From: an uncultured Acetatifactor sp.
GTDB taxonomy: Bacteria > Bacillota > Clostridia > Lachnospirales > Lachnospiraceae
Length of the DNA: 64,000 bases
Reading direction: 5' to 3'
Assembly (NCBI GenBank): GCA_910584235.1
Contig: CAJTZD010000001.1
Location: forward strand, 238,962 to 302,961
Shown: piece after piece, positions 53,158-61,314 of the stretch
Layout: each line of letters starts with the position of its first letter
Position numbering within the stretch: the stretch's first letter is position 1
Notes under the pieces: generated by a model
Told to the model about the DNA's origin: nothing
Seen by the model: only the letters and a program-made list of their open reading frames with translations
The model's database searches: none
Made by a program: the position numbers and the translations under genes

Positions 53158-53940
53158 CTACTCCTCTCCATACAAAAGCTCAAAAGACTCATAGTGATCC
53201 TCCGTATAATAGATCAATCCGTCATTGGAGAACACGATCCGCTTGGCTCCACGCTTCTGTTTACCCAGGGTATCAATGTCGCACTCTGTATAAACCCTTC
53301 CCTCCGCTTCCGGCAAAAGCCCCTCGTAATTTCCGAAACGGCTGCCGCCGATGCATTTGCCGGGCGCATAGGGTTCCAGTGATCCTCCCTCCCAGCCCAG
53401 CTTCTCTGCCTCCTTTTTGGTAATGAAATTCGGGGGCAATTTTCCATACTGATGAATATACAGCGCCACATCGTCTTTGGCAGTGTAGGTACCGTCCTCG
53501 GGCAGACTTTCTTCCCCGGATACAGAATTTTCCGGCACATTCCCATCGTCCTGTGAAGTTTCCTCCTGTTCGCTTTCCGAGGAAGCTTCCTCCGTCTCGT
53601 CTCCGGCGCCATCCCGGGAAGCTTCTGCCGTCTCGTCTCCGGCGCTATCCCGGGAAGCTTCTGCCGTCTCGTCTCCGGCGCTATCCCGGGAAGCTTCTGC
53701 CGTCTCGTCCCCGGCGCCATCCCGGGAAGTTTCTGCCGTCTCGTCTCCGGCGCCATCCCGGGAAGCTTCTGCCGTCTCACTTAAGCCGTCATCCTCCGGA
53801 CTGTCCGGTTCCGAAACCGTCCCTGCTGTCTCTGCCGATACAGCATCCGGCCGGGCGCTTTCCTGTGAGGGCAAGTTCCCACAGGCAGACAGTGCAAATG
53901 CCAGGAAAAATGTAAACAATAACCTTGAAAACTTTTTCAT
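53158..53940 (-). CDS. Barnase-like ribonuclease lipoprotein with repeat spacer
   Basis: 260 residues. A lipoprotein signal ends at LSAC (Cys20). Residues about 21-145 are an acidic spacer with five copies of a 12-residue repeat. Residues about 147-260 are a barnase domain: LPPNFITKKEAEKLGW, APGKCIGGSRFGNYEG, and catalytic-type E219 (RVYTECDID), R234 (KRIVFS) and H249 (TEDHYESF). The family cleaves RNA after guanosine. Its lipid anchor suggests surface display, perhaps for contact toxicity or release, which is inference. The next gene encodes barstar. Confidence 0.9.
   Translation of the reverse strand: MKKFSRLLFTFFLAFALSACGNLPSQESARPDAVSAETAGTVSEPDSPEDDGLSETAEASRDGAGDETAETSRDGAGDETAEASRDSAGDETAEASRDSAGDETAEASRDGAGDETEEASSESEQEETSQDDGNVPENSVSGEESLPEDGTYTAKDDVALYIHQYGKLPPNFITKKEAEKLGWEGGSLEPYAPGKCIGGSRFGNYEGLLPEAEGRVYTECDIDTLGKQKRGAKRIVFSNDGLIYYTEDHYESFELLYGEE
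53599..53778 (-). repeat. Five tandem 36-bp coding repeats in the barnase-like gene
   Basis: Five contiguous copies encode ETAEASRDGAGD with small changes (ETAETSRDGAGD once, SRDSAGD twice). They form an acidic, flexible linker between the lipid anchor and the RNase domain. Such units can change number by slippage. Confidence 0.92.
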
Positions 53941-53985
53941 GTCTTTCTCTCTTTCCCTGTTTTAATATCTGTTTTTCTTATTATG

Positions 53986-54021
53986 AAAAACACCTGACAA
54001 GCCCAAATGTCCTGTCAGGTG
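53986..54021 (-). terminator. Intrinsic terminator after the Wzz-like gene
   Basis: Stem CACCTGACA / TGTCAGGTG (9 bp) followed on the minus strand by TTTTT. It lies about 33 bases past the Wzz-like stop, separating it from the barnase-barstar pair. Confidence 0.85.
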
Positions 54022-54053
54022 CAAATTAATCTGTTCCGTCTTTTTCCTGCCGC

Positions 54054-54929
54054 TCATGCCAGCACATAGCCTATCACATTTTTCTCCAATGCCGCAATAC
54101 TCTCATACTCTTTCTGAACTCTCGTCCGCAGAGAGCCGTCCCGCTCTTCCACCAGGATCACGGCATCGCATTCCGCCAGCATCTCCAAAGTGCCGGCAGC
54201 AGTGCCCATATAGGCTCCTGTCATCAGCATGATATTCTCCGGTAATTGAGGCACGACTCTCACTGTGAACGCTTCCAGACTCTCAATGCTCACAGTTCCC
54301 GTCACCAGAAAAGTTCCGCCGTCCTTTGACAAATTGGTGATATTCGTGGCTATGATTCTGTAGGCTTCATCCTCCGCAATCCGTTCTGTCCCCTGACATT
54401 TCCGCAAAAACTTGTCAATGCCGCCCAACGGTTTCTTCCGCCTCTGCTTCGGAATCACTCCCAGCAGATAATAGCCATACCTCTCTCTCAGCTCCCGTTC
54501 ACCGCGCATTTTGTCACTGAACACATAAACTATGGCTATGCAGAATACCAGTACAAAGAAAGCTCCCGCAAAACCGATAACCGCATACTTCGGAATTCCC
54601 AGCTTCTTCACACCCTCAAGCTCTTTTACAATTTCATCTATCTGTTTTTGTACCTGATCTGCTGTCCGTCCCTGAGCGTCTGTGGGTGCAGGTGCCTCCG
54701 GCTGAGCCTGGGCTTTCAGATCCGCCAATATCCCGTTCTCTTCCTCCAGTCTCTCCTGTACTTCCGCCCTCTCTTTCGGGAAGATGCTCTGATTGTACAG
54801 TGCGGCATACCCTCCCGCCAAAACACAGGCCAGAACCGCAACCAGCAGGACACTGCGCCATCTGTACAAAATATGGAACATCAAATCTTTCAGGTCAATT
54901 TCCTCTTCATATCTCTGACTACTATCCAT
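54054..54929 (-). CDS. Short Wzz/BY-kinase-like protein with degenerate nucleotide-binding region
   Basis: 291 residues from ATG 54929 (AAAGGATG upstream). One helix near residues 30-50 and a second near 115-137 flank a short, coiled-coil-prone extracytoplasmic segment rich in Glu/Gln. Chain-length regulators usually have a much longer segment. The cytoplasmic part resembles a BY-kinase: GGTFLVTGTVSIESLEAF sits where the Walker A would be but lacks GxxGxGK, and CDAVILVEERDGSLRT matches the Walker B region. It probably sets glycan chain length or scaffolds the sugar transferase. It lies 43 bases after that gene. Confidence 0.72.
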   Translation of the reverse strand: MDSSQRYEEEIDLKDLMFHILYRWRSVLLVAVLACVLAGGYAALYNQSIFPKERAEVQERLEEENGILADLKAQAQPEAPAPTDAQGRTADQVQKQIDEIVKELEGVKKLGIPKYAVIGFAGAFFVLVFCIAIVYVFSDKMRGERELRERYGYYLLGVIPKQRRKKPLGGIDKFLRKCQGTERIAEDEAYRIIATNITNLSKDGGTFLVTGTVSIESLEAFTVRVVPQLPENIMLMTGAYMGTAAGTLEMLAECDAVILVEERDGSLRTRVQKEYESIAALEKNVIGYVLA

Positions 54930-54972
54930 AACAACCATCCTTTGCCGTCTGTTTTTGCCGCTTTGAGCCGTA

Positions 54973-56421
54973 TTACATTGCTCCGTCTCTGCCAAATACG
55001 ACTCTTACCGTTTTAAACAAAATCTTGATATCCAGTCCCATGCTCCATTCCGTAATATACTTAGTATCCAGCTTGACCACTTCTTCAAAATCCGTGATCT
55101 TGCTCCTGCCGCTGACCTGCCACAATCCCGTAATCCCCGGCCTCACTGCAAGCCTGGCCCTGTGATGGGGCTCATATCTCTCCCATTCATCCACAGTAGG
55201 AGGCCTGGTACCCACAAGGCTCATATCCCCCTTCAGTACATTGAAGAACTGCGGAAACTCATCCAGGCTCCAGTCCCGTATAAAATTACCCAGGCCTTTC
55301 TTCACACTGCCGTCCGGCAGTACCTTACATCCAATGATGCGCGGATCTCCCTCCATCTTGAACATCAGTCCGTCGCCGTGGATTTTCTCCATCAGCTCTT
55401 TCTTGCGTTCCTCCGCGTCCATGTACATGCTCCGGAACTTATAGATCCGAAACCGCTTGCCGTTCATTCCCACCCTTTCCTGTGTAAAAAATACAGGGCC
55501 CGGAGAGGCAATGAAAATCGCCGGAGCCAATATGATGAAAAGAATACCTGTTATCGTACAGCCTGCAAGGCCGCCTACGATATCCGTGACTCTCTTGATA
55601 AACTGCTGCATGGGAGTCGCGTAGCTGATGCTGGTAGTCAAAACCGTATGACCGCCCACATGCTCTACAAACTGCCGCATACCGCTGCCATCCTCTGTCC
55701 TGAACACACTGACATGGACCACTACGCCCATTCCTGCCAGCTGCTCCACCAGCTGTGTCGGATATGCCTGCTCTCTGGGCAGTACCACAAGAGCTTCATC
55801 CACCCAGCTGCGGCAGATGGAATCCGCCACATCATCGGGACCTGCCACCACCGGTATGCCTTGGATTTTTTTCCCCCGCATATTTTGGTCCAAAATGGCA
55901 AACCCTGTGATCAGAAAACTATCCGCGCCATGCTCCATAATATCTGCCGCGCACTCTCCCGCCAGGCTGAAATCCGTCACAAGAAGAAGTGAACGCTGAT
56001 CCGCTCCTCCCCTGCGCCTGCGCAGAAGCGCTTTCCATATAAGCCTTAGAAAATAACTGATACAGACATATAAAATGCCTGTCAGATAAATGACGAACCT
56101 GGAATAATTAGCGCTGGTTTGTGTAGTGAACAAAGCGGTAATGACGACTGCCTCCACAAATAACGCCTGACTCAAAGTCGCGCTGAACTCCTCATAACGC
56201 CCCCGCCTCAATACGCCGCTGAAAGCTCTTGTCAGAAGCAGTACCACCACTTCAGCCAACAGGATGATTGCACCGATTTCCCTGTACCCGATGTCACGAT
56301 AAGGATTGGAGGGTCCCATGCGCACCGCATAGGCAAGAAGAAAGGCTACCTGCATACAAATGATATCCAGCAGTATAAAATCAAGGTGTTTCAGCCATCC
56401 TCCGGCCTTTTTTCTGTACAT
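54973..56421 (-). CDS. Polyprenyl-phosphate sugar phosphotransferase (CpsE/WbaP-type)
   Basis: 482 residues. Five N-terminal helices span about 10-125, followed by a Rossmann-like CoA-binding-like domain about 140-255 and the catalytic bacterial sugar transferase domain from about 265. There, KRVTDIVGG starts the embedded helix; GPVFFTQERVGMNGKRFRIYKFRSM, DELPQFFNVLKGDMSLVGTRP and RPGITGLWQVSGR are catalytic motifs. It puts the first sugar phosphate on undecaprenyl phosphate. The polysaccharide operon at 539-13816 has no such initiator, so this gene could serve it. Confidence 0.94.
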   Translation of the reverse strand: MYRKKAGGWLKHLDFILLDIICMQVAFLLAYAVRMGPSNPYRDIGYREIGAIILLAEVVVLLLTRAFSGVLRRGRYEEFSATLSQALFVEAVVITALFTTQTSANYSRFVIYLTGILYVCISYFLRLIWKALLRRRRGGADQRSLLLVTDFSLAGECAADIMEHGADSFLITGFAILDQNMRGKKIQGIPVVAGPDDVADSICRSWVDEALVVLPREQAYPTQLVEQLAGMGVVVHVSVFRTEDGSGMRQFVEHVGGHTVLTTSISYATPMQQFIKRVTDIVGGLAGCTITGILFIILAPAIFIASPGPVFFTQERVGMNGKRFRIYKFRSMYMDAEERKKELMEKIHGDGLMFKMEGDPRIIGCKVLPDGSVKKGLGNFIRDWSLDEFPQFFNVLKGDMSLVGTRPPTVDEWERYEPHHRARLAVRPGITGLWQVSGRSKITDFEEVVKLDTKYITEWSMGLDIKILFKTVRVVFGRDGAM

Positions 56422-56579
56422 GGCCGCAACGCCCCTCTCTCATGTAAATCCCATCTGTTACAATCCTGCATCCTGCGCCGTGAACTTTCTGTTGTACCTG
56501 CTTCTTCTCTCCTGCAGGGCTCCCGCCGCAGGATGCGGAATTGTAAATCTCGCAAAACATTCGCATCTTTCTCTTTAAC

Positions 56580-56611
56580 ATCCTGCCTTTTCCGGGAGGA
56601 AAAGGCAGGAT
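56580..56611 (-). repeat. Perfect inverted repeat in sugar-transferase leader
   Basis: ATCCTGCCTTTTCC, loop GGGA, GGAAAAGGCAGGAT: a 14-bp perfect stem about 160 bases before the sugar-transferase ATG. No U tract follows on either strand, so it is not a plain terminator. An antitermination or protein-binding role is possible. Confidence 0.7.
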
Positions 56612-56679
56612 AACCACATGTCAAAGGATTCTCATTTTAATTCATTCTTTGATACTTTGTCTTGATACTTAAGATCTGC

Positions 56680-56735
56680 CAGCAGGATACAATCCTGCTG
56701 ATTAATCATGCATGATTAATCCCATGCATTAGCCC
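56680..56735 (-). repeat. Cluster of hairpins 3' of the SPKTG protein gene
   Basis: Three adjacent dyads: CAGCAGGAT-aca-ATCCTGCTG (56680-56700), the 22-bp palindrome GATTAATCATG/CATGATTAATC (56700-56721), and CATGC/GCATG at about 56723-56740. No strong T run follows, so mRNA 3'-end protection is as likely as termination. Confidence 0.75.
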
Positions 56736-56756
56736 GCATGGACAAGGCCAAAAATA

Positions 56757-57404
56757 TTAGTTGTTGCAGCGAGCCTTCTTAGCGCAAACTACAGCGCCAG
56801 CCAGGCAAAGAACTGCCATCATGCCAGCTACGGGCAGAGTCTCACCGGTCTTGGGAGACACGGGAGCGCCATTGTTGGTAGCGGGAGTCGTAGGCTGAGT
56901 TGTGCCGTTGTCTCCAGTGTTCACAGGCGGATTGTAGGATGTCACAACCAGTGTAAACGGAGAGTAGCTGTTAAGTTTTGCTACAAGCTTTCCATTAACC
57001 GGTTTTCCTAAATTAATGTACTCAACTTTACCATTTACGTAATGCAGCAACGCATAGTTCTCATTTTCACCAAGAGCACCATATTTGCTCACATCAAGCG
57101 TTACTTCTGTCTCACCTGTAGCATCCCAGAAGAAAGTACCTTTCACTTCAGCAATTGAAAGCCAAGCCCCCGGCAATACACTTGACGGATTGCTCTTTAC
57201 TGCATCTATTGCCTCTACAACAGCAGCTTTCGTCTCGTCTGTTACATTAGAATCCTCTTTAATACCCTCAACAGTTACCTCTGCCGGTGTCTGAACAATC
57301 GGGTCTTTGGCAACAACACTAGGGTTCTCTGCTGCGCTGACTGCCATACCAAAAGTCATGGACAGAGCCAGACCCAGAGCCAGCATTTTTGCAAATTTCT
57401 TCAT
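56757..57404 (-). CDS. Secreted cell-wall protein with SPKTG sorting signal
   Basis: 215 residues. A signal peptide spans 1-25 (KKFAKMLALGLALSMTFGMAVSAAE). The mature part is a small beta-rich domain (GTFFWDATGETEVTLDVSKY, SPFTLVVTSYNPP), then a Thr/Pro/Asn-rich linker. The C-terminus SPKTGE, a hydrophobic helix (LPVAGMMAVLCLAGAVVCAKKA) and RCNN form a sorting signal. SPKTG is a known class B sortase motif in Clostridioides difficile, and a class B sortase gene lies two genes upstream. A very strong AAAGGAGG ribosome site suggests high expression. Confidence 0.85.
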   Translation of the reverse strand: MKKFAKMLALGLALSMTFGMAVSAAENPSVVAKDPIVQTPAEVTVEGIKEDSNVTDETKAAVVEAIDAVKSNPSSVLPGAWLSIAEVKGTFFWDATGETEVTLDVSKYGALGENENYALLHYVNGKVEYINLGKPVNGKLVAKLNSYSPFTLVVTSYNPPVNTGDNGTTQPTTPATNNGAPVSPKTGETLPVAGMMAVLCLAGAVVCAKKARCNN

Positions 57405-57457
57405 TTTAATTTGTCCTCCTTTCCTCTTCCATGTGGTTATATATCAAGCCTTTCGGC

Positions 57458-57485
57458 CTAATACCATATTATATAATTCTGACAA
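57458..57485 (-). promoter_or_regulatory. Possible promoter of the SPKTG protein gene
   Basis: Read leftward: TTGTCA (57485-57480), 16-base spacer, TATTAG (57463-57458). It lies in the short gap after the LCP gene and could give the wall protein its own transcript. Confidence 0.35.
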
Positions 57486-57487
57486 CT

Positions 57488-58597
57488 CTACTCTATTTTC
57501 TCATAGAAAATATCCAGTATCAGGCGGTAAAGCGCATCCTCGTCCGCCCGAAACTCTTCATACATCTCTCCTTTTGTAACTTCCCCCTCCAGCACATGCA
57601 TGGCATCGCTTCCAAAGCTGTAGCTTAAGATCTGTGTGGCAAGATATCCCACCTCGTCCACCCCGATATTCGTTACCATATACTTGCTCAGGGTTCCGTA
57701 CAAAGATACCGGAAACGTGACATCTTTCTTAATCGCTTCCATGGCCTTGCTGGCATAGGCTATCAGATACTGCTTCTGCCTTTCCATCCGGCCCACGGCA
57801 GACTGTGCCTTATTAGTATCCCTGTTGTGCAGATAGTAATAGGCATTCATTCCCTCCAGATGGAGCTGTTCTCCCTCTGTGATCCGGTACTCCCCGAAAT
57901 CCAGAGTCTCTAGGGCCTGTAAATCAATCCCGCCCACCGAATCATTGATCAGCGGAATAGCTCCCATATTGATGGCGCAGTAGCCATGAATCGGCAGTCC
58001 GTAAAACAAATTCGATACAGCCTGTACGCTCCGCTCGCAGCTGATCTCGCCGCCGTCTCCATACCCATGCTGGACAGCAAGCTGAGCCGTCATAGGCCCC
58101 CAGTACAGTCCCTTGCTGTCATAGGCCTCCACCTCTGTCATGGTATCTCTCGGAATGCCGATGACGGATATCTCCTTGCTGCGGGGATTGAGCACCAACA
58201 GGAAATTGGCATCCGACTGCCCGCCGTCTATGCCCTCCTCCACAACTTTCACTTCCGTCATCTTGTCGATTCCCATAAAGAGGAAAGTCAGTATATCGTC
58301 ATTGTATCTGTAATGAATTCCCTCAAACCGGAAATCACCCTCCTGCCAGTCCTCGCCCTCTTCTCCCTCCAGGCTGCCTCCCAGAGAAACGGCTATATCA
58401 GACAGAGTAGTAATCATCTTGCCGTTGTCCGCCATACTATAGAGGCTGTTCTTACCGGATATCTGCAGCAGAATAAAAGAGATCGCAATGACGAATACCA
58501 GCACTACCACACCCAGCAGCAGATTAACCAGAATGCGGCCGACTCTTGCTCCCTTTGTCATTGTTTTACTTTTGGCGCTTTTACTCTTCACTGCCAT
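57488..58597 (-). CDS. LytR-CpsA-Psr family glycopolymer ligase
   Basis: 369 residues. One N-terminal helix (about 22-46) precedes an extracytoplasmic LCP domain with the arginine/aspartate-containing ISVIGIPRDTMTEV, LNDSVGGIDLQAL-like segment (INDSVGGIDL) and HNRDTNKAQSAVGRMERQKQ, all diagnostic. LCP proteins move lipid-linked wall polymers such as capsule or teichoic acid to peptidoglycan. The gene overlaps the sortase stop by 17 bases, so it is translated together with it. Confidence 0.94.
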   Translation of the reverse strand: MAVKSKSAKSKTMTKGARVGRILVNLLLGVVVLVFVIAISFILLQISGKNSLYSMADNGKMITTLSDIAVSLGGSLEGEEGEDWQEGDFRFEGIHYRYNDDILTFLFMGIDKMTEVKVVEEGIDGGQSDANFLLVLNPRSKEISVIGIPRDTMTEVEAYDSKGLYWGPMTAQLAVQHGYGDGGEISCERSVQAVSNLFYGLPIHGYCAINMGAIPLINDSVGGIDLQALETLDFGEYRITEGEQLHLEGMNAYYYLHNRDTNKAQSAVGRMERQKQYLIAYASKAMEAIKKDVTFPVSLYGTLSKYMVTNIGVDEVGYLATQILSYSFGSDAMHVLEGEVTKGEMYEEFRADEDALYRLILDIFYEKIE

Positions 58598-59450
58598 TCA
58601 GCAGCACCCCCTGTACAATAAAACGGTTGTTCGGATTGGACACACAGGTGGACAATGTAAGAATATGGTCATCCGACTCCACCTCCACATCCTCTCTCTG
58701 AACACTTCCCATCAGCCGCACATCCCTGGTTTCGTAGATATATTCCTCCATAACCCGTTCCTCTTCAAACCAGTTATGGGCGTAAAGTATATGCTCATCC
58801 GATGTCTCATGAGCCGTAAAGATCTCATACACCAGCAGTCCCTCCGGCGTATACATGTAGATATAAGGATGCTCCTCCATAAATTCAATGTCCGAGTATC
58901 TGTGAAGCCCGGCAAACATGCTGCCGTCTTTCATATTATGTCCGTATACCACCGTGACAGGATCCGTAAAATCCTTTGCATTGTAATTCTCCGTATAGAT
59001 GCAGCCCGGATATCCCCTGCTTCCGTCCAGATTATAGTTCAGATAATAGGTATTGTCCGAATCATGCTGCAGTACCGGATAATCCACTTTCGTATCCGGA
59101 ATATAAATCCACGCATAGATATCTTTGTTCACATTTTCCTGCAGATCCTCAAAATCCACCTGCTTTTCCGGGATTGTTACGCCCTTGTCCTCCAGTTCTT
59201 TCATCGGATCGACTTCCTCAGGCACTTCCTCCGACGACTGGCTCTCTTCCTCCGACGAGGGTTCCGGCGTAGGCTCAACAGTCGTAGTCAACTCCGCCAG
59301 GCTTTCATATTGCTCCTTAGCCTCTTCCTGTCTGGCTTTTCCCGCACAGGCCACTACTGTACACGCAATCGCCGCAATGAGGAATGCCAACCCGGCAATC
59401 CTCCAGACGCGCACCTTGTTACCGCCCGCATCCTTGTCCATCTTCCTCAT
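58581..59450 (-). CDS. srtB: Class B sortase
   Basis: 289 residues. A membrane helix (about 15-36) and a Glu/Ser/Pro-rich linker (about 50-85) precede the catalytic domain: YAWIYIPDTKVDYPVLQ, His in VVYGHNMKDGSMFAGL, Cys in LTLSTCVSNPNN and Arg in NRFIVQG. The cysteine transpeptidase cleaves a sorting signal and joins the protein to the wall. The SPKTG protein at 56757-57404 is the likely substrate. First gene of the operon; GGGGG precedes its ATG. Confidence 0.93.
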   Translation of the reverse strand: MRKMDKDAGGNKVRVWRIAGLAFLIAAIACTVVACAGKARQEEAKEQYESLAELTTTVEPTPEPSSEEESQSSEEVPEEVDPMKELEDKGVTIPEKQVDFEDLQENVNKDIYAWIYIPDTKVDYPVLQHDSDNTYYLNYNLDGSRGYPGCIYTENYNAKDFTDPVTVVYGHNMKDGSMFAGLHRYSDIEFMEEHPYIYMYTPEGLLVYEIFTAHETSDEHILYAHNWFEEERVMEEYIYETRDVRLMGSVQREDVEVESDDHILTLSTCVSNPNNRFIVQGVLLNGSEE

Positions 59451-59504
59451 GTCCCAGCAGTCCCCCTTACTTCTTAATTGCTATCACGTTATCGTACTTA
59501 TGTT

Positions 59505-59533
59505 ATTTTATACTTAATATGGATATAATGCAA
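59505..59533 (-). promoter_or_regulatory. Promoter of the sortase-LCP operon
   Basis: Read leftward: TTGCAT (59533-59528), 17-base spacer, TAAAAT (59510-59505), 55 bases before the sortase ATG. Confidence 0.65.
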
Positions 59534-59653
59534 GCCCATTTTCATTTTTACCATTATTTTAGCAATTTTGTATACCCCCCCTATATCATGGCATGTTTTT
59601 GTTGTAATTTTCCTGTTCTTTTGTCACATTTAAACTATAGGGGTATTAATTCC

Positions 59654-59690
59654 TTAAAAACAGGCCTACGCACGCTTCGCATAGACCTGT
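59654..59690 (-). terminator. Intrinsic terminator after yajC
   Basis: On the minus strand ACAGGTCTATGC pairs with GCGTAGGCCTGT (12 bp with two G-U pairs) around GAAGCGT, followed by TTTTTAAGG. It ends the lactonase-aroC-tgt-yajC direction of transcription. Confidence 0.8.
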
Positions 59691-59720
59691 CCGATCATGA
59701 CATTCGTTCAAAAAAGTTCC

Positions 59721-60044
59721 TCAGCCCTCTCCGGCTTTCTCCACACGGCTGATGGCAGCTTTCTCCATAGGAATACGGCAATTCTTGTTACTGCCGAACT
59801 CCACGATGACCATATCGTCTTTCATGTCGATCACCACGCCGTAAAATCCTGATGTAGTCAGAACTACGTCCCCGATCTCCAGCGCCGCAAGCATAGCAGA
59901 CACTCTCTTCTTCTCCTTGCTCTGGGGACGCATCAGAAAGAACCACATCGCCCCGAAGATCACTGCATACATAAGGAGTATGCTGATCAGGCCCATTCCC
60001 CCCGCTCCTGCCGGTACTTCGCCTTCCGTCAATAATATACCCAT
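59721..60044 (-). CDS. yajC: Preprotein translocase subunit YajC
   Basis: 107 residues. One helix (GLISILLMYAVIFGAMWFF) is followed at once by MRPQSKEKKR, the family hallmark, and a small cytoplasmic domain (EIGDVVLTTSGFYGVVIDMKDD). It associates with SecDF in protein export. The tgt-yajC order is a classic bacterial arrangement. ATG 60044 has GGAGG upstream. Confidence 0.94.
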   Translation of the reverse strand: MGILLTEGEVPAGAGGMGLISILLMYAVIFGAMWFFLMRPQSKEKKRVSAMLAALEIGDVVLTTSGFYGVVIDMKDDMVIVEFGSNKNCRIPMEKAAISRVEKAGEG

Positions 60045-60147
60045 CTTTCCTCCATTCTAACGCCGGCAGGCTGCCGGACGTTCCTATCCTTGTCTAAATA
60101 AACATAATACACAAAAAACACCAATCGGTCAAGTAGCTGGCCGAATT

Positions 60148-61296
60148 TTATCCCGCAATATCCCCAATTTCTCCGCGCATCATCCCATCCAGCTTCTGTT
60201 TTTTGTACGCCGCAAATCTCCCTCCATCCAAAGCGTTCCGTATCTCTTCCATCATTGTATTGTAAAAATACAGATTATGCAGTACGCACAGACGCATGCC
60301 CAGCATTTCTTTCGCTTTCAGGAGATGGCGGATATAAGCCCTGGAATACCGCCTGCAGGCAGGACAGCCGCAGCCCTCCTCGATGGGACGGTCGTCCAGC
60401 TCGTACCTGGCGTTGAACAGATTAATCTTCCCATGATTCGTATACAGATGCCCGTGTCTGCCGTTTCTGGAGGGATATACGCAGTCGAAGAAATCCACCC
60501 CCCGCTCTACGCCCTCTAAAATATTGGCCGGCGTGCCCACTCCCATCAGATAGGTAGGCTTGTCCTTTGGCAGATACGGCACCACTTCGTCCAGGATATA
60601 ATACATTTCCTCATGGGTCTCTCCCACGGCCAAACCGCCCACCGCATAGCCGTCCAGCTCCATCTCCGATATTCGCTTGGCATGTTCTATGCGGATATCC
60701 GGATACACCGCTCCCTGATTGATGCCGAAGAGAAGCTGCTTCGGATTGATAGTGTCCTCCAGGGCGTTTAGCCGCTCCATCTCTTGCTTGCAGCGCTCCA
60801 GCCATCTGGCCGTGCGGTCCGCGGAGGCCTGCACATAGGTTCTGTCCGCTTTGCTGGGCGCGCATTCGTCAAAGGCCATGGCAATGGTGGATGCTAAGTT
60901 GGACTGAATCTGCATGCTCTCTTCAGGACCCATGAAAATCTTTTTCCCGTCGATGTGAGAATGGAAATAGACCCCCTCTTCCCTGATCTTGCGAAGTCCT
61001 GCCAGGGAAAACACCTGAAATCCCCCTGAATCCGTCAGGATAGGCTTGTTCCAGGACATAAACCTGTGCAGTCCGCCCAGCCGCTTCACGATCATGTCTC
61101 CGGGACGCACATGCAGATGATAGGTATTGGACAACTCCACCTGGGTCCCGATCTGCTCTAAATCCGAGGTGGCCACTGCTCCTTTGATGGCCGCTGCAGT
61201 GCCCACATTCATGAACACAGGGGTCTGAATCACCCCGTGAACCGTGGTAAGCTCCCCCCGCTTTGCATTTCCCTCCTGTCTCAATATCCGATACAT
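60148..61296 (-). CDS. tgt: tRNA-guanine transglycosylase
   Basis: 382 residues. It exchanges guanine-34 of GUN-anticodon tRNAs for the queuosine precursor preQ1. The active-site aspartate and binding loop lie in LTDSGGFQVFSLAGLRKI, the nucleophile aspartate in FDCVYPSRNGRHGHLYT, and the zinc cysteines in CGCPACRRYSRAYIRHL. The length is typical (about 375). GGAGG precedes ATG 61296, 18 bases after the aroC stop, so they are co-transcribed. Confidence 0.97.
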   Translation of the reverse strand: MYRILRQEGNAKRGELTTVHGVIQTPVFMNVGTAAAIKGAVATSDLEQIGTQVELSNTYHLHVRPGDMIVKRLGGLHRFMSWNKPILTDSGGFQVFSLAGLRKIREEGVYFHSHIDGKKIFMGPEESMQIQSNLASTIAMAFDECAPSKADRTYVQASADRTARWLERCKQEMERLNALEDTINPKQLLFGINQGAVYPDIRIEHAKRISEMELDGYAVGGLAVGETHEEMYYILDEVVPYLPKDKPTYLMGVGTPANILEGVERGVDFFDCVYPSRNGRHGHLYTNHGKINLFNARYELDDRPIEEGCGCPACRRYSRAYIRHLLKAKEMLGMRLCVLHNLYFYNTMMEEIRNALDGGRFAAYKKQKLDGMMRGEIGDIAG

Positions 61297-61314
61297 TGTT
61301 TTATCCTCCTGTCT

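Larger units (their letters stand above)
56422..56756. other. Intergenic region with structured leader and 3' hairpins
   Basis: No gene seen. From the sugar-transferase start to about 56640 is its probable untranslated leader, with a perfect 14-bp stem at 56580-56611 and a GC-rich dyad near 56513-56540. From 56680 to 56735 lie hairpins following the cell-wall protein gene. A TTGACA box on the minus strand at about 56626-56621 lacks a matching -10. Confidence 0.5.

Noticed and set aside
53599..53778. CRISPR-like 36-bp direct repeats
   Set aside because: No spacers; the copies are in frame and encode an acidic protein linker.
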